From: Proteiniphilum sp.
GTDB taxonomy: Bacteria > Bacteroidota > Bacteroidia > Bacteroidales > Dysgonomonadaceae
Assembly: GCA_031255275.1 (NCBI GenBank)
Contig: JAIRSV010000110.1
Coordinates: forward strand, 1-9,851
Length of the DNA: 9,851 nucleotides
Direction: 5' to 3'
A program made the position numbers and the translations under genes. Each line of letters begins with the position of its first letter. Position 1 is the first letter of the stretch. Of the stretch, positions 1 through 6,242 are shown piece by piece. The notes beneath the pieces were generated by a model. The model had not been told where the DNA came from and did not search any database. It saw only the letters and a program-made list of their open reading frames with translations.

Positions 1-55
1 TGGCTCGACAACTGGATTCGTCCGGATATTGTGATACGAAATTTAATAAATTCAT
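1..55 (-). CDS. N-terminus of a probable IS1595-type transposase, cut by the window edge
   Basis: Read on the minus strand from an ATG at 55-53, the first 18 codons give MNLLNFVSQYPDESSCRA before the sequence leaves the window. The pattern F-x3-Y/F-P-D-E-x-S/A-C-R matches the start of the zinc-ribbon domain (Zn_Tnp_IS1595 type) that opens IS1595/ISL2XO2-family transposases. There it is followed by a CxxC...CxxC ribbon and a DDE-type nuclease, neither of which is visible here. If the call is right, an insertion sequence lies to the left and one of its ends falls between about 56 and 115. A plus-strand reading of the same bases (open to a TGA at 55-57, ending NLINS) is also possible but resembles nothing I recognise. 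With only 18 residues the call is tentative. Confidence 0.5.
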   Translation of the reverse strand, partial: MNLLNFVSQYPDESSCRA

Positions 56-115
56 GACTTAAATGCTTGGGGACTGTAAAGATAAACATTCTGGGCGAAA
101 CAGCGGATAATCATT

Positions 116-241
116 AAAAATAATCTCTTGTGAGATAAAAATAATCCCTCGAGAGATAGAAATAATCTCTCGAGAGATAGAAATAATCCCTCGAGAGATA
201 AAAATAATCCCGCGAGAGATAAAAAAAATCTCTCACGTGAT
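116..241. repeat. Six tandem 21-bp units with a palindromic core
   Basis: Six back-to-back 21-bp units start at 116, 137, 158, 179, 200 and 221. Each has an A-rich part (AAAAATA or AGAAATA) and a core related to ATCTCTCGAGAGAT, a perfect 14-bp palindrome in the third unit (165-178). Units 2 and 4 differ from it by one base, and units 1, 5 and 6 are more diverged. The last unit runs into T6 and can pair AAAAAATC with GATTTTTT. Because 21 bp is seven codons, the minus strand stays open and reads as a heptad repeat DYFYLSR. That is a by-product of the unit length, since the reading frame ends within the array and has no other protein-like features. Similar Bacteroidota intergenic arrays are familiar to me, but I cannot name the family. 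Confidence 0.9.
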
Positions 242-390
242 TTTTTAATCTGTCAGCGCATCGGGAGGCGGTGTGGCGGCGAGGGAGGGGGGACGGAAAG
301 CGGAGGGCCGGAAAGCGAGGGGACGGAGAGGCGGAGGTGCCGCCGGCGACCGTCACATAAGCAGAAAGAGGGCGGGACGGGGTGCGTGAT
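242..390. other. Gene-free spacer with a purine/G-rich tract
   Basis: No credible gene lies between the repeat array and the DUF192 promoter. From about 263 to 337 the plus strand is almost entirely purine with frequent G runs (GGG, GGGAGGGGGG, GGGG), including a near-repeat of GGACGGAAAGCGGAGGG followed by CCGGAAAGCGAGGGG. The G runs could fold as a G-quadruplex, or the tract could be a decayed simple repeat. The open frame on the minus strand here is proline/arginine-rich and looks like a translation of low-complexity DNA. Confidence 0.6.
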
Positions 391-421
391 TTTGACTTTT
401 CAAAAAAAAAGCGTAATATTG
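391..421 (+). promoter_or_regulatory. Bacteroidota-type promoter for the DUF192 gene
   Basis: TTTG at 391-394 is followed after exactly 19 bases by TAATATTG at 414-421. The Bacteroides sigma-ABfr consensus is TTTG, 19-21 nt, TAnnTTTG, so only one base of the downstream element deviates. The spacer contains an A9 run (402-410). Transcription would start near 428, leaving a leader of roughly 75 nt before the ATG at 503. Confidence 0.6.
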
Positions 422-502
422 CGCATACTTAAACGTTGACGGCCTCCGGGTGAATGATTGTGTAAGCGGCGCGGAGGTATTTGCAGATAAAATAAAACCG
501 AT

Positions 503-1051
503 ATGTCCGAAAGAAAAAAAAGTTATCGCGGTATATTCCTGATTGGACTGCTGATCATTGCGACAGCGGTGGGTGCATATTTTCTGTCCGGATCCGGTGC
601 GAAGTCCGGAATGTCGGCAGAGTACGAATCTGTGGATATTCCCTTCCGCAGGCAGGGTGAACTCTTTTTTACGGGTGGGCAAAGCGGCGATACGCTGGCG
701 GTGATCGACATCGAGGTGGCGGATGATGACCGGCTGCGCGCTCTCGGACTGATGTACCGCCGTTCTCTGCCGGAGAATGCCGGTATGCTGTTCATTCAAA
801 GCATGGAGGAGATACAGAGTTTCTGGATGAAAAACACGTATATTCCGCTGGATATGATTTTTGTCAATGCGGACAGGGTGATTGTGACCATTCACGCAAA
901 TACCGCTCCGCTGAAGGAGTGGAGTTATGCCTCTGCCGAGCCTGCGCTCTATGTGGTGGAGGTGAATGCGGGATTTGCAAGCCGGCACGGGATCCGTACC
1001 GGTGACGGGATCGCGTTTTCGCTGTCACGCCGCGATCAGGCTGCGCCCTGA
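503..1051 (+). CDS. DUF192 family protein, membrane-anchored
   Basis: This 182-residue protein belongs to the DUF192 (PF02643) family of small beta-rich proteins of unknown biochemical role, often secreted or lipid/membrane-anchored. A basic start (SERKKSYR) and one hydrophobic segment at about residues 10-29 suggest an N-terminal anchor or uncleaved signal, with the domain outside the cytoplasmic membrane. The family signatures are clear: E71-V-A, then R-x-L-GLMYR-x-LPENAGMLF (about 77-97), FWMKNT-x-IPLDMIF (107-120) and VVEVNAGFA (151-159). The length is normal for an anchored member. The ATG at 503 is the first in frame and follows a good promoter; an A/T-rich stretch replaces a Shine-Dalgarno, as usual in this phylum. 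The gene stands alone and converges on the S9 peptidase gene 51 bp away. The family assignment is firm; no function can be claimed. Confidence 0.93.
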   Translation: MSERKKSYRGIFLIGLLIIATAVGAYFLSGSGAKSGMSAEYESVDIPFRRQGELFFTGGQSGDTLAVIDIEVADDDRLRALGLMYRRSLPENAGMLFIQSMEEIQSFWMKNTYIPLDMIFVNADRVIVTIHANTAPLKEWSYASAEPALYVVEVNAGFASRHGIRTGDGIAFSLSRRDQAAP

Positions 1052-1090
1052 CTCTCCGCGGAATGAAATCCCGCTTCGTTTCTCCATGAC

Positions 1091-1104
1091 AGCCCGGCCG
1101 GGCT
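1091..1104. terminator. Perfect 14-bp palindrome between converging genes
   Basis: AGCCCGGCCGGGCT is self-complementary over all 14 bases and lies between the DUF192 stop and the last codons of the S9 peptidase gene, overlapping that gene's stop codon (1103-1105). Its position suggests a shared bidirectional terminator. No T-run follows on either strand, so it would be an atypical intrinsic terminator or only a stabilising 3' hairpin. Confidence 0.35.
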
Positions 1105-3523
1105 ATCTGTTCCTCACATATTTTTCCAGCCACTGATCCTGTTCCCACAGGAGGTGGAGTACGTTTTCCCGCGCGACATAGCCGTGGCTCTCTTTCGGCA
1201 GGATCACCAGGCGGACGGGTGCGCCGAAGCTCTTCAGCGCCTGAAAATAGCGTTCGCTCTGCATGGTGTGCGTGCCTGAGTTGTTGTCGCTCTCTCCGTG
1301 CACCAGCAGCAGGGGGGTCTTCATCCTGTCGGCGTGCATGAAGGGCGACATGGCGTTATACGTCCCGGATGCAATCCAGTAACTGCGCTCTTCGGCCTGG
1401 AAGCCGAACGGGGTGAGCGAACGGTTATAGGCTCCGCTGCGGGCGATTCCCGCGGCAAACAGATCGGAGTGCGTGAGCAGGTTTGCCGTCATGAATGCGC
1501 CGTAGGAGTGACCTCCCACTGCAACGCGCTTCCGGTCGATGTATCCCAGGGAGTCTACGGCGTCAATGGCTGCCTTCGCGTTCGCCACCAGCTGTTCCAC
1601 AAAGGTATCGTTGGGCTGCTCGTCACCCTCTCCCACTATGGGAAAGGCGGCGTCGTCGAGGATGGCGTAGCCGCGCGTTACCCAGTAAATCGGGTTGCCG
1701 TAGGAGAGGTAGGTGAACGTGTTGGGATTGGCCGTTGTCTGTCCCGCACTGTTCCGGTCTTTATACTCGGTGGGATATGCCCACATAATCATCGGCAGCT
1801 TCTCCTCCTTCTTCACTCTGTCATAGCCGGCCGGCAGATAGAGCGTTCCGGTGAGTTCCACGCCGTCGTCGCGCCTGTAGCTGATCACCTCCTTATGTAT
1901 GCTTTCGATGCTTTTGAACGGATTCTCGAAAGCGGTCAGCGGTTCCGGCGTACGCTTGCTCCGGATGTTGCGGAGGTAGTAATTGGGATATTCCGTCGGC
2001 GACTCGATCCGGGTGATGACGGTGCCTTTTTTGCTGTCGACGAAACTGACGAGTTCTTCCACCCTGTCGGTGCAGGCTGACTGATAGATGCGTTTCTTTT
2101 GCAGCGTTTTCAGGTTCAGTTCGTCGATGAACGGAAACTGTCCTTCAGCCGTGAATCCGTCTCCGAAGAAGTAGACCGAATTGCCGTCCATCTTCAGCGT
2201 ATAAGTTCCCAGTGCGTTCTTTCCGGTCTGCGGATAGCCGGGGTCGTCATACACGTTCTGGTAATTGCGGTCGACAATGATGCGCGGCGCCTGTGTGTTG
2301 TCCGAGGGGTTGAAGACGTATATCTTCTGATTCCGCGTATTCCACCAGCGATCGCGGAGAATGGCATATTCGGCGTTCCCCCACGTGATGCCGGCGTAGC
2401 GGTGAACGGTCTTTACCAGCGAACGGGGGGGGCCGGCAAACGGGGCGTCGATTTCGAATACTTCGTCGCGGAAATCGGCTTTCACCTCCGGATCGCCCCC
2501 GTCCAGCGCTTCCACCCAGCAGAGGGTGGCCGGCCTGTCGGAACGCCACGAGATGTTTCGCCTTCCCTCCTGCACGGCCATGAAGCCTTTCGGGAGATTG
2601 TCGAGCAGCGGCTGTTCGCTGAACTTCATCACGAAGTCTCCGCCGGATGTATAGATCTCCGTCACGTTCGGGAAGCTGTGGCAGGGTACCGTATACGAGA
2701 ACGGGTGGGTGAGGGTGGTCAGCAGCAGGTATTTTCCGTCGGGAGAAAAAGATTCTCCGAGGTACATTCCCTGTTCTTTCCAGCGGGTCTTCGATCCGTC
2801 GAGTCCTATCCGGCAGAGTTCCGAGGTTATCAGCGCTTCGAAATTGGCTTCGTCGACCGGATTCTTCAGCAGATCCTGATAGGTGCGGTTCTGTGAGATC
2901 TGCCCGTCGCTGACGGATATGGCCGGTCCCTGCGGTAACGTCTTCCGCGTATCGATCAGTTCCGGACGGTTTTCGGGGAAGATTCTCACCAGGAGTCCGC
3001 TCCCGTCGCCAAACCAGCTGTATGGAAATCCGGCGCCGGCGTTCACGACGGCGCCTGTCAGCCTTCGCGCCTGCAGGGTTTTCAGGTCGGCTACCCAGAG
3101 TTCCACCCCGTTTTCCGCCGTATTGGTGAAGGCGAGCTTTGTTTCGTCGGGCGACAGGGTGGCATGGGCGATAAGCGGTTCGGAGGGTAAACCCTGTATC
3201 TGCCGTACTTCTCTGTCGGATGTTTTTTTATGTCGGATGTTGTTGTAACAGGTCACCGTGCTCGAGATGCCGGCGTCGGGATTGATGCGGAGACCTGCCA
3301 GCCGTACTTCGGGCCGGTTGAGGTCCGAGAGTGTTTTGAATGTATTCCGGTAAAAGAACAGCATCTGTTCGCCTTTGCTGTCGATACTCACGGTGGGGGC
3401 TCTCTCTGTGTCGACCAGTTCCAGGATCTCCCGCGGAGGGGTCTGATAGGTGACGTTTTCTTGCGATTCAGCTAAACCGGCTGTCATAAGCATAATAAGG
3501 AGGGGGATATAAATTCGTTTCAT
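1103..3523 (-). CDS. Secreted S9 family (prolyl oligopeptidase-type) serine peptidase
   Basis: This 806-residue protein is a serine peptidase of clan SC, family S9. It starts with a signal peptide (MKRIYIPLLIMLMTAGLAES), so it should act in the periplasm or outside. Residues from about 30 to 520 form a beta-propeller-like region with repeated strands such as LSPDETKLAF and FSPDGKYLLL. An alpha/beta-hydrolase catalytic domain follows from about 540. The triad can be placed: Ser673 in GGHSYGAF, Asp746 in HGESDNN, His780 in KESHGYV. The order and the HGxSD and SHG contexts are typical of S9, and the length fits. The overall layout resembles the glutamyl-endopeptidase-like branch (S9D, plant CGEP relatives), but the specificity cannot be read from sequence. 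The start lies 21 bp behind the SDR gene on the same strand, so the two are probably co-transcribed. No Shine-Dalgarno precedes the ATG. Nothing appears truncated. Confidence 0.93.
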   Translation of the reverse strand: MKRIYIPLLIMLMTAGLAESQENVTYQTPPREILELVDTERAPTVSIDSKGEQMLFFYRNTFKTLSDLNRPEVRLAGLRINPDAGISSTVTCYNNIRHKKTSDREVRQIQGLPSEPLIAHATLSPDETKLAFTNTAENGVELWVADLKTLQARRLTGAVVNAGAGFPYSWFGDGSGLLVRIFPENRPELIDTRKTLPQGPAISVSDGQISQNRTYQDLLKNPVDEANFEALITSELCRIGLDGSKTRWKEQGMYLGESFSPDGKYLLLTTLTHPFSYTVPCHSFPNVTEIYTSGGDFVMKFSEQPLLDNLPKGFMAVQEGRRNISWRSDRPATLCWVEALDGGDPEVKADFRDEVFEIDAPFAGPPRSLVKTVHRYAGITWGNAEYAILRDRWWNTRNQKIYVFNPSDNTQAPRIIVDRNYQNVYDDPGYPQTGKNALGTYTLKMDGNSVYFFGDGFTAEGQFPFIDELNLKTLQKKRIYQSACTDRVEELVSFVDSKKGTVITRIESPTEYPNYYLRNIRSKRTPEPLTAFENPFKSIESIHKEVISYRRDDGVELTGTLYLPAGYDRVKKEEKLPMIMWAYPTEYKDRNSAGQTTANPNTFTYLSYGNPIYWVTRGYAILDDAAFPIVGEGDEQPNDTFVEQLVANAKAAIDAVDSLGYIDRKRVAVGGHSYGAFMTANLLTHSDLFAAGIARSGAYNRSLTPFGFQAEERSYWIASGTYNAMSPFMHADRMKTPLLLVHGESDNNSGTHTMQSERYFQALKSFGAPVRLVILPKESHGYVARENVLHLLWEQDQWLEKYVRNR

Positions 3524-3544
3524 TGTGGATATGTTTTATAATTG

Positions 3545-4321
3545 TCATCTGTCAAGCCGTGTGTGTTGTGTTTTATGCAGAACGGTGGCCGACGCCTGTG
3601 CCGAGGGCATCACGGTGATGTCGCTGATGTTGACGTGCGGCGGACGGGTGACGGCAAACAGGATACATGCTGCCACGTCGTCTGCCGTCAGGCTTTCGTA
3701 ACCTTCGTATACCTTATCTGCACGCGCCCTGTCGCCGTGAAAGCGTACGAGGGAAAATTCGGTTTCCACGGCGCCGGGACATATCTGCGTCACCTTGATG
3801 CCGTGCGGAAGCAGGTCGAATCGCATTCCTTTTGTCAGCGCGTCCACTGCGTGTTTGGTGGCGCAGTATACGTTTCCGCCCGGGTAGACTTCCTTGCCGG
3901 CGACGGAGCCGATGTTGAGGATGTGTCCTCTTTTCCGGGCGATCATTCCGGGCGAAATGCTCCGGGTGACGTAGAGCATTCCTTTTATGTTGGTATCGAT
4001 CATCCGGTTCCAGTCGCTGCTGTCGCCCTGCTGAAGCGGTTCGAGTCCGGCGGCCAGTCCCGCATTGTTGACCAGGACGTCTATCGCGTTCCACTCCGGT
4101 GACAGGTTTCCCAGGGCGGCGTTCACTTCAGCTTCGCTGCGTACGTCGAAACGGAGTGCCGATATGCGTGAACCGGTCTTTTCGAGTCTCTCTTTCAGCG
4201 ACTCCAGCTTTTCCTGTCTCCTTCCGGTTATTATCAGGTCGAATCCGTTTTCGGCGAGTTTCAGGGCTGTGGCTTCTCCTATTCCGGATGTGGCACCTGT
4301 GATTATGGCTGTCTGTCTCAT
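3545..4321 (-). CDS. YdfG-like short-chain dehydrogenase/reductase (NADP-type)
   Basis: This 258-residue classical SDR is a cytoplasmic NAD(P)-dependent oxidoreductase. The cofactor loop TGATSGIG is at 8-15, followed by GRR (33-35), whose arginines favour NADP over NAD. Further on are FDV (58-60), NNAG (85-88), and the catalytic tetrad N111, S139, Y152, K156 (YCATK). The stretches EWNAIDVLVNNAGLAAGLEP, MIDTNIKGMLYVTR, YPGGNVY and HVNI follow Escherichia coli YdfG closely. YdfG reduces malonic semialdehyde and oxidises 3-hydroxy acids such as serine and 3-hydroxypropionate, so a 3-hydroxy-acid dehydrogenase role is likely but unproven. It is about ten residues longer than YdfG, with a polar basic tail (HKTQHTRLDR). 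The gene is the first of a probable two-gene unit with the S9 peptidase, with no evident metabolic link. Confidence 0.92.
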   Translation of the reverse strand: MRQTAIITGATSGIGEATALKLAENGFDLIITGRRQEKLESLKERLEKTGSRISALRFDVRSEAEVNAALGNLSPEWNAIDVLVNNAGLAAGLEPLQQGDSSDWNRMIDTNIKGMLYVTRSISPGMIARKRGHILNIGSVAGKEVYPGGNVYCATKHAVDALTKGMRFDLLPHGIKVTQICPGAVETEFSLVRFHGDRARADKVYEGYESLTADDVAACILFAVTRPPHVNISDITVMPSAQASATVLHKTQHTRLDR

Positions 4322-4492
4322 CTCTGTCTGTCTTATTTTCTGTTGATGCTTTTTATTTTATCTGTGCCAAAAATAGTGCAAATAATTACATAATCCTCAT
4401 TTTAACGGACGAAAACTCACAGAGATAAACAAATAAGCTTGTTTTTACGTTATCTGAGGTAAAAGATCACATCCCGATAACAGCTTTATTTT
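4322..4492. other. AT-rich divergent intergenic region
   Basis: This 171-bp spacer separates the minus-strand SDR-peptidase pair from the plus-strand DUF2007-permease pair and so must hold promoters in both directions. It is clearly more AT-rich than the flanking genes. A minus-strand candidate -7 box is annotated separately. On the plus strand I see no convincing TTTG/TAnnTTTG pair; TAAGCTTG at 4434-4441 is one mismatch from the -7 consensus but lacks a partner. Confidence 0.6.
4368..4375 (-). promoter_or_regulatory. Candidate -7 element for the SDR-peptidase unit
   Basis: On the minus strand these bases read TATTTTTG, an exact match to the Bacteroidota -7 consensus TAnnTTTG, about 46 nt before the SDR start codon. 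No TTTG lies 19-21 nt upstream (the bases there are GAGG, TGAG or ATGA), so only half of the promoter is supported. Confidence 0.35.
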
Positions 4493-4723
4493 ATGGAAGA
4501 ATATTTTGTCACGATAAAGACATTTGGTCTGCCGGCCGATGTGCCCGTCGTGCAGTCGTTCATGGAGATGAGAGGTATTGATGTCTATATGAAGAATCTC
4601 ACGCTTCACTGTATGGCGTATCCTCTCGGGGATATTGAGATGCAGGTGAAGAGTTCTGACTGCGAAAGGGCCAGGGAGGCGCTGATTGAGGGTGGATTTT
4701 CCGTACCGGAGGATTTTCTGTGA
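4493..4723 (+). CDS. DUF2007 family small protein
   Basis: This 76-residue cytoplasmic protein has the DUF2007 (PF09413, putative signal-transducing) layout. An opening strand (YFVTIKTF) is followed by a helix over residues 14-28 (ADVPVVQSFMEMRGI), the strand DVYMKN, a short loop region, a strand with the usual small-residue/acidic lead-in (GDIEMQVKS), and a closing helix CERAREALIEGGF. The family resembles a ferredoxin-like or PII-like small fold; no biochemical activity is established. The ATG at 4493 follows an AT-rich leader without a Shine-Dalgarno. The gene sits 51 bp before the AI-2E-type permease on the same strand, so it may be co-transcribed and could be an accessory of it, but that is only positional inference. 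Confidence 0.8.
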   Translation: MEEYFVTIKTFGLPADVPVVQSFMEMRGIDVYMKNLTLHCMAYPLGDIEMQVKSSDCERAREALIEGGFSVPEDFL

Positions 4724-4774
4724 TCTTCCGGCGACGGTTAGCGAATATCATTCATATTTTTTACGGATTTTCTC

Positions 4775-5914
4775 ATGTCAACGGAACAGGAAAGAAAAGA
4801 GAGAAGGTATAAATATACGCTGGTGGGTCTTCTTATCCTGCTGGGGTTGATAATCTTCAAGTATACGCGTCCTTATATGAGCGGTTTTCTGGGGGCGGCT
4901 ACGCTGTATGTGATTGTGAACGGACAGCTGAAGTTCTTCATGCAGAGGCTGAAGCTGAAGCGGTCGATCAGTGCGCTGCTCATCGTGCTGGAGGTGCTTT
5001 TCTTTATACTCCTTCCTCTTACCGGGATCACGTTTCTGGTGATAGATACCGTTTCGGGGATTTCGATCAGTCCGGAGGCGATTCTGCGGCAGATTAACGA
5101 TTTTATGGATGCGCTGGAGGAGAGGCTGGGTTTCAACATTTTTACCATCGAGAATCTGTCGGTTTTGCCGAAGGCGGGGTCTAACATTCTGCAGGCGCTC
5201 GGGAACAGTGTCTATTCGTTTGTGATGAATGTGGTTGTGATCCTTTTCGTGCTGTATTACATGCTTCTTAACAGCCGTGAGTTTGAAACGGCGATCAGGG
5301 AGGTGTTGCCGTTTAAGGAGGAGAACAAGCGGATACTGGCTGAGGAGACGCGGCTGATTATTCAGGCGAATGCTGTGGGTATTCCGCTTATGGCGATTAT
5401 TCAGGGTATTTTTGCTTATCTGGGATACCTTTTCTTCGGGGTAGACAATGCTATTCTGTATGCTGTTCTCACGGCTTTTTCTACCATACTGCCGCTGGTG
5501 GGGACTACGATTGTATGGCTTCCGCTGGGCGTCACGCTGATGCTGGGGGGGGATTATGTGAGGGGGGCGGCGCTGCTTGTCTACGGTTTTCTCATCATCG
5601 GGGGGGTGGATAACGTGGCGCGTTTCCTGCTGCAGAAGAAACTGGCTGATATTCATCCGCTGATCACTGTCTTCGGGGTGCTTACGGGGATTCCCATGTT
5701 CGGATTCTGGGGGATCATCTTCGGCCCGCTGCTGCTTTCTCTGTTTATCCTTTTCTTCAACATGTTTCGCCGCGAATATGTGCCGGGATCGGGGGCCGGC
5801 GCGGGGATGCGTGTTTCTGCGCGCGTCGGGCAGGGGAAGGGGAGTGTTCCGGGGGGAGAACCGGGCGTGTCTGACGACGGGGGGGACGTCCGGGGGGATA
5901 CTGAGGCTGTGTAG
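4775..5914 (+). CDS. AI-2E/PerM-type permease (PF01594)
   Basis: This 379-residue inner-membrane protein belongs to the AI-2E transporter (formerly UPF0118/PerM) superfamily. Family members have been linked to autoinducer-2 export, Na+/H+ antiport and other transport, so the substrate is unknown. Hydrophobic segments lie near residues 14-46 (probably two), 60-90, 146-168, 198-262 (several) and 262-331. A mostly soluble stretch at about 90-145 matches the family's extracytoplasmic loop. Hallmarks are ILPLVGTTIVWLPLG, GVDNVARF with D279-N280, and IHPLITVFGVLTGIPMFG followed by GIIFGPLLL. The last 43 residues (after about 336) are glycine-rich and low-complexity (for example GSGAGAGMR, GVSDDGGDVRGD) and are not part of the family core. 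Five G6-G8 runs lie in the second half of the gene. It follows the DUF2007 gene at 51 bp. Confidence 0.9.
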   Translation: MSTEQERKERRYKYTLVGLLILLGLIIFKYTRPYMSGFLGAATLYVIVNGQLKFFMQRLKLKRSISALLIVLEVLFFILLPLTGITFLVIDTVSGISISPEAILRQINDFMDALEERLGFNIFTIENLSVLPKAGSNILQALGNSVYSFVMNVVVILFVLYYMLLNSREFETAIREVLPFKEENKRILAEETRLIIQANAVGIPLMAIIQGIFAYLGYLFFGVDNAILYAVLTAFSTILPLVGTTIVWLPLGVTLMLGGDYVRGAALLVYGFLIIGGVDNVARFLLQKKLADIHPLITVFGVLTGIPMFGFWGIIFGPLLLSLFILFFNMFRREYVPGSGAGAGMRVSARVGQGKGSVPGGEPGVSDDGGDVRGDTEAV

Positions 5915-6198
5915 GGTTTGCTGCGCAGGGTTATTCTAAACTGTGTATCGCGGGCTGCTTCCTGCGGCCGGGGGTTTTATCAAATCGCATGTTATCTGTT
6001 GTTTCGTTTATGGTGGGCGATTGTTTTTGTCTCCCGGTGTGTCTCTCCCGCGGGATTGACTGTGGGTGTTTCCGGGGTGTTTTCTTTGGCATTGTTTTTG
6101 TACCTGACCCCGCCAGGGTCGTGTGTGAGGGGGTGAAACGGGGTTCATTTTTCGCCGAAAGGCTGTGTCGGTTTTATCCGATTTAAAAATATAAAGCG
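5915..6198 (+). other. G/T-rich intergenic region upstream of clpC
   Basis: This stretch of about 280 bp lies between the permease stop and the clpC promoter and holds no gene I can support. The plus strand is strongly enriched in G and T, especially from about 5985 to 6150. Small structures are present: CTGCGCAG (5921-5928), the palindrome TCCCGCGGGA (6046-6055), and a five-base-pair hairpin GACCC-CGCCA-GGGTC (6106-6120) that could be a weak terminator of the preceding unit. Open frames of 65-72 codons in it lack a good start context and recognisable motifs. Confidence 0.55.
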
Positions 6199-6206
6199 TA
6201 CTTTTG
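6199..6206 (+). promoter_or_regulatory. clpC: Bacteroidota-type -7 element for clpC
   Basis: TACTTTTG matches TAnnTTTG exactly, preceded by an A/T-rich stretch (6181-6195). The bases at the expected -33 position are not TTTG; the nearest T-rich match is TTTT at 6172-6175, 23 nt away, which is slightly too far. Transcription would begin near 6213, about 30 nt before the ATG. This argues against a TTG start at 6204, which lies inside the element. Confidence 0.5.
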
Positions 6207-6242
6207 CAGTTGATTTATTACGTATTAAAGAAAGGATTACTT

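Noticed and set aside
114..356. 80-codon minus-strand frame with DYFYLSR repeats
   Set aside because: The repeat part is the 21-bp DNA array read in a frame that is a multiple of three, and the rest translates a low-complexity G-rich tract. No start context or conserved domain was seen.
1298..2896. Long plus-strand frames (about 260 codons each) opposite the S9 peptidase gene
   Set aside because: They are antisense to a clear gene with a catalytic triad and arise from GC-rich codon use; no family features were seen.
4423..4455. Imperfect inverted repeat AGATAA ... TTATCT around AAGCTT as an operator for the divergent genes
   Set aside because: The outer arms and the central AAGCTT do not share a centre, and the inner bases pair poorly.
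4778..5656. 292-codon minus-strand frame opposite the permease gene
   Set aside because: It is His/Arg/Gln-rich, the usual signature of an antisense shadow of a membrane protein gene.
5918..6186. Two small plus-strand frames (72 and 65 codons) upstream of clpC
   Set aside because: One begins at TTG right after the permease stop and the other has no promoter or conserved motif. Their Cys/Val/Phe-rich content reflects G/T-rich DNA.
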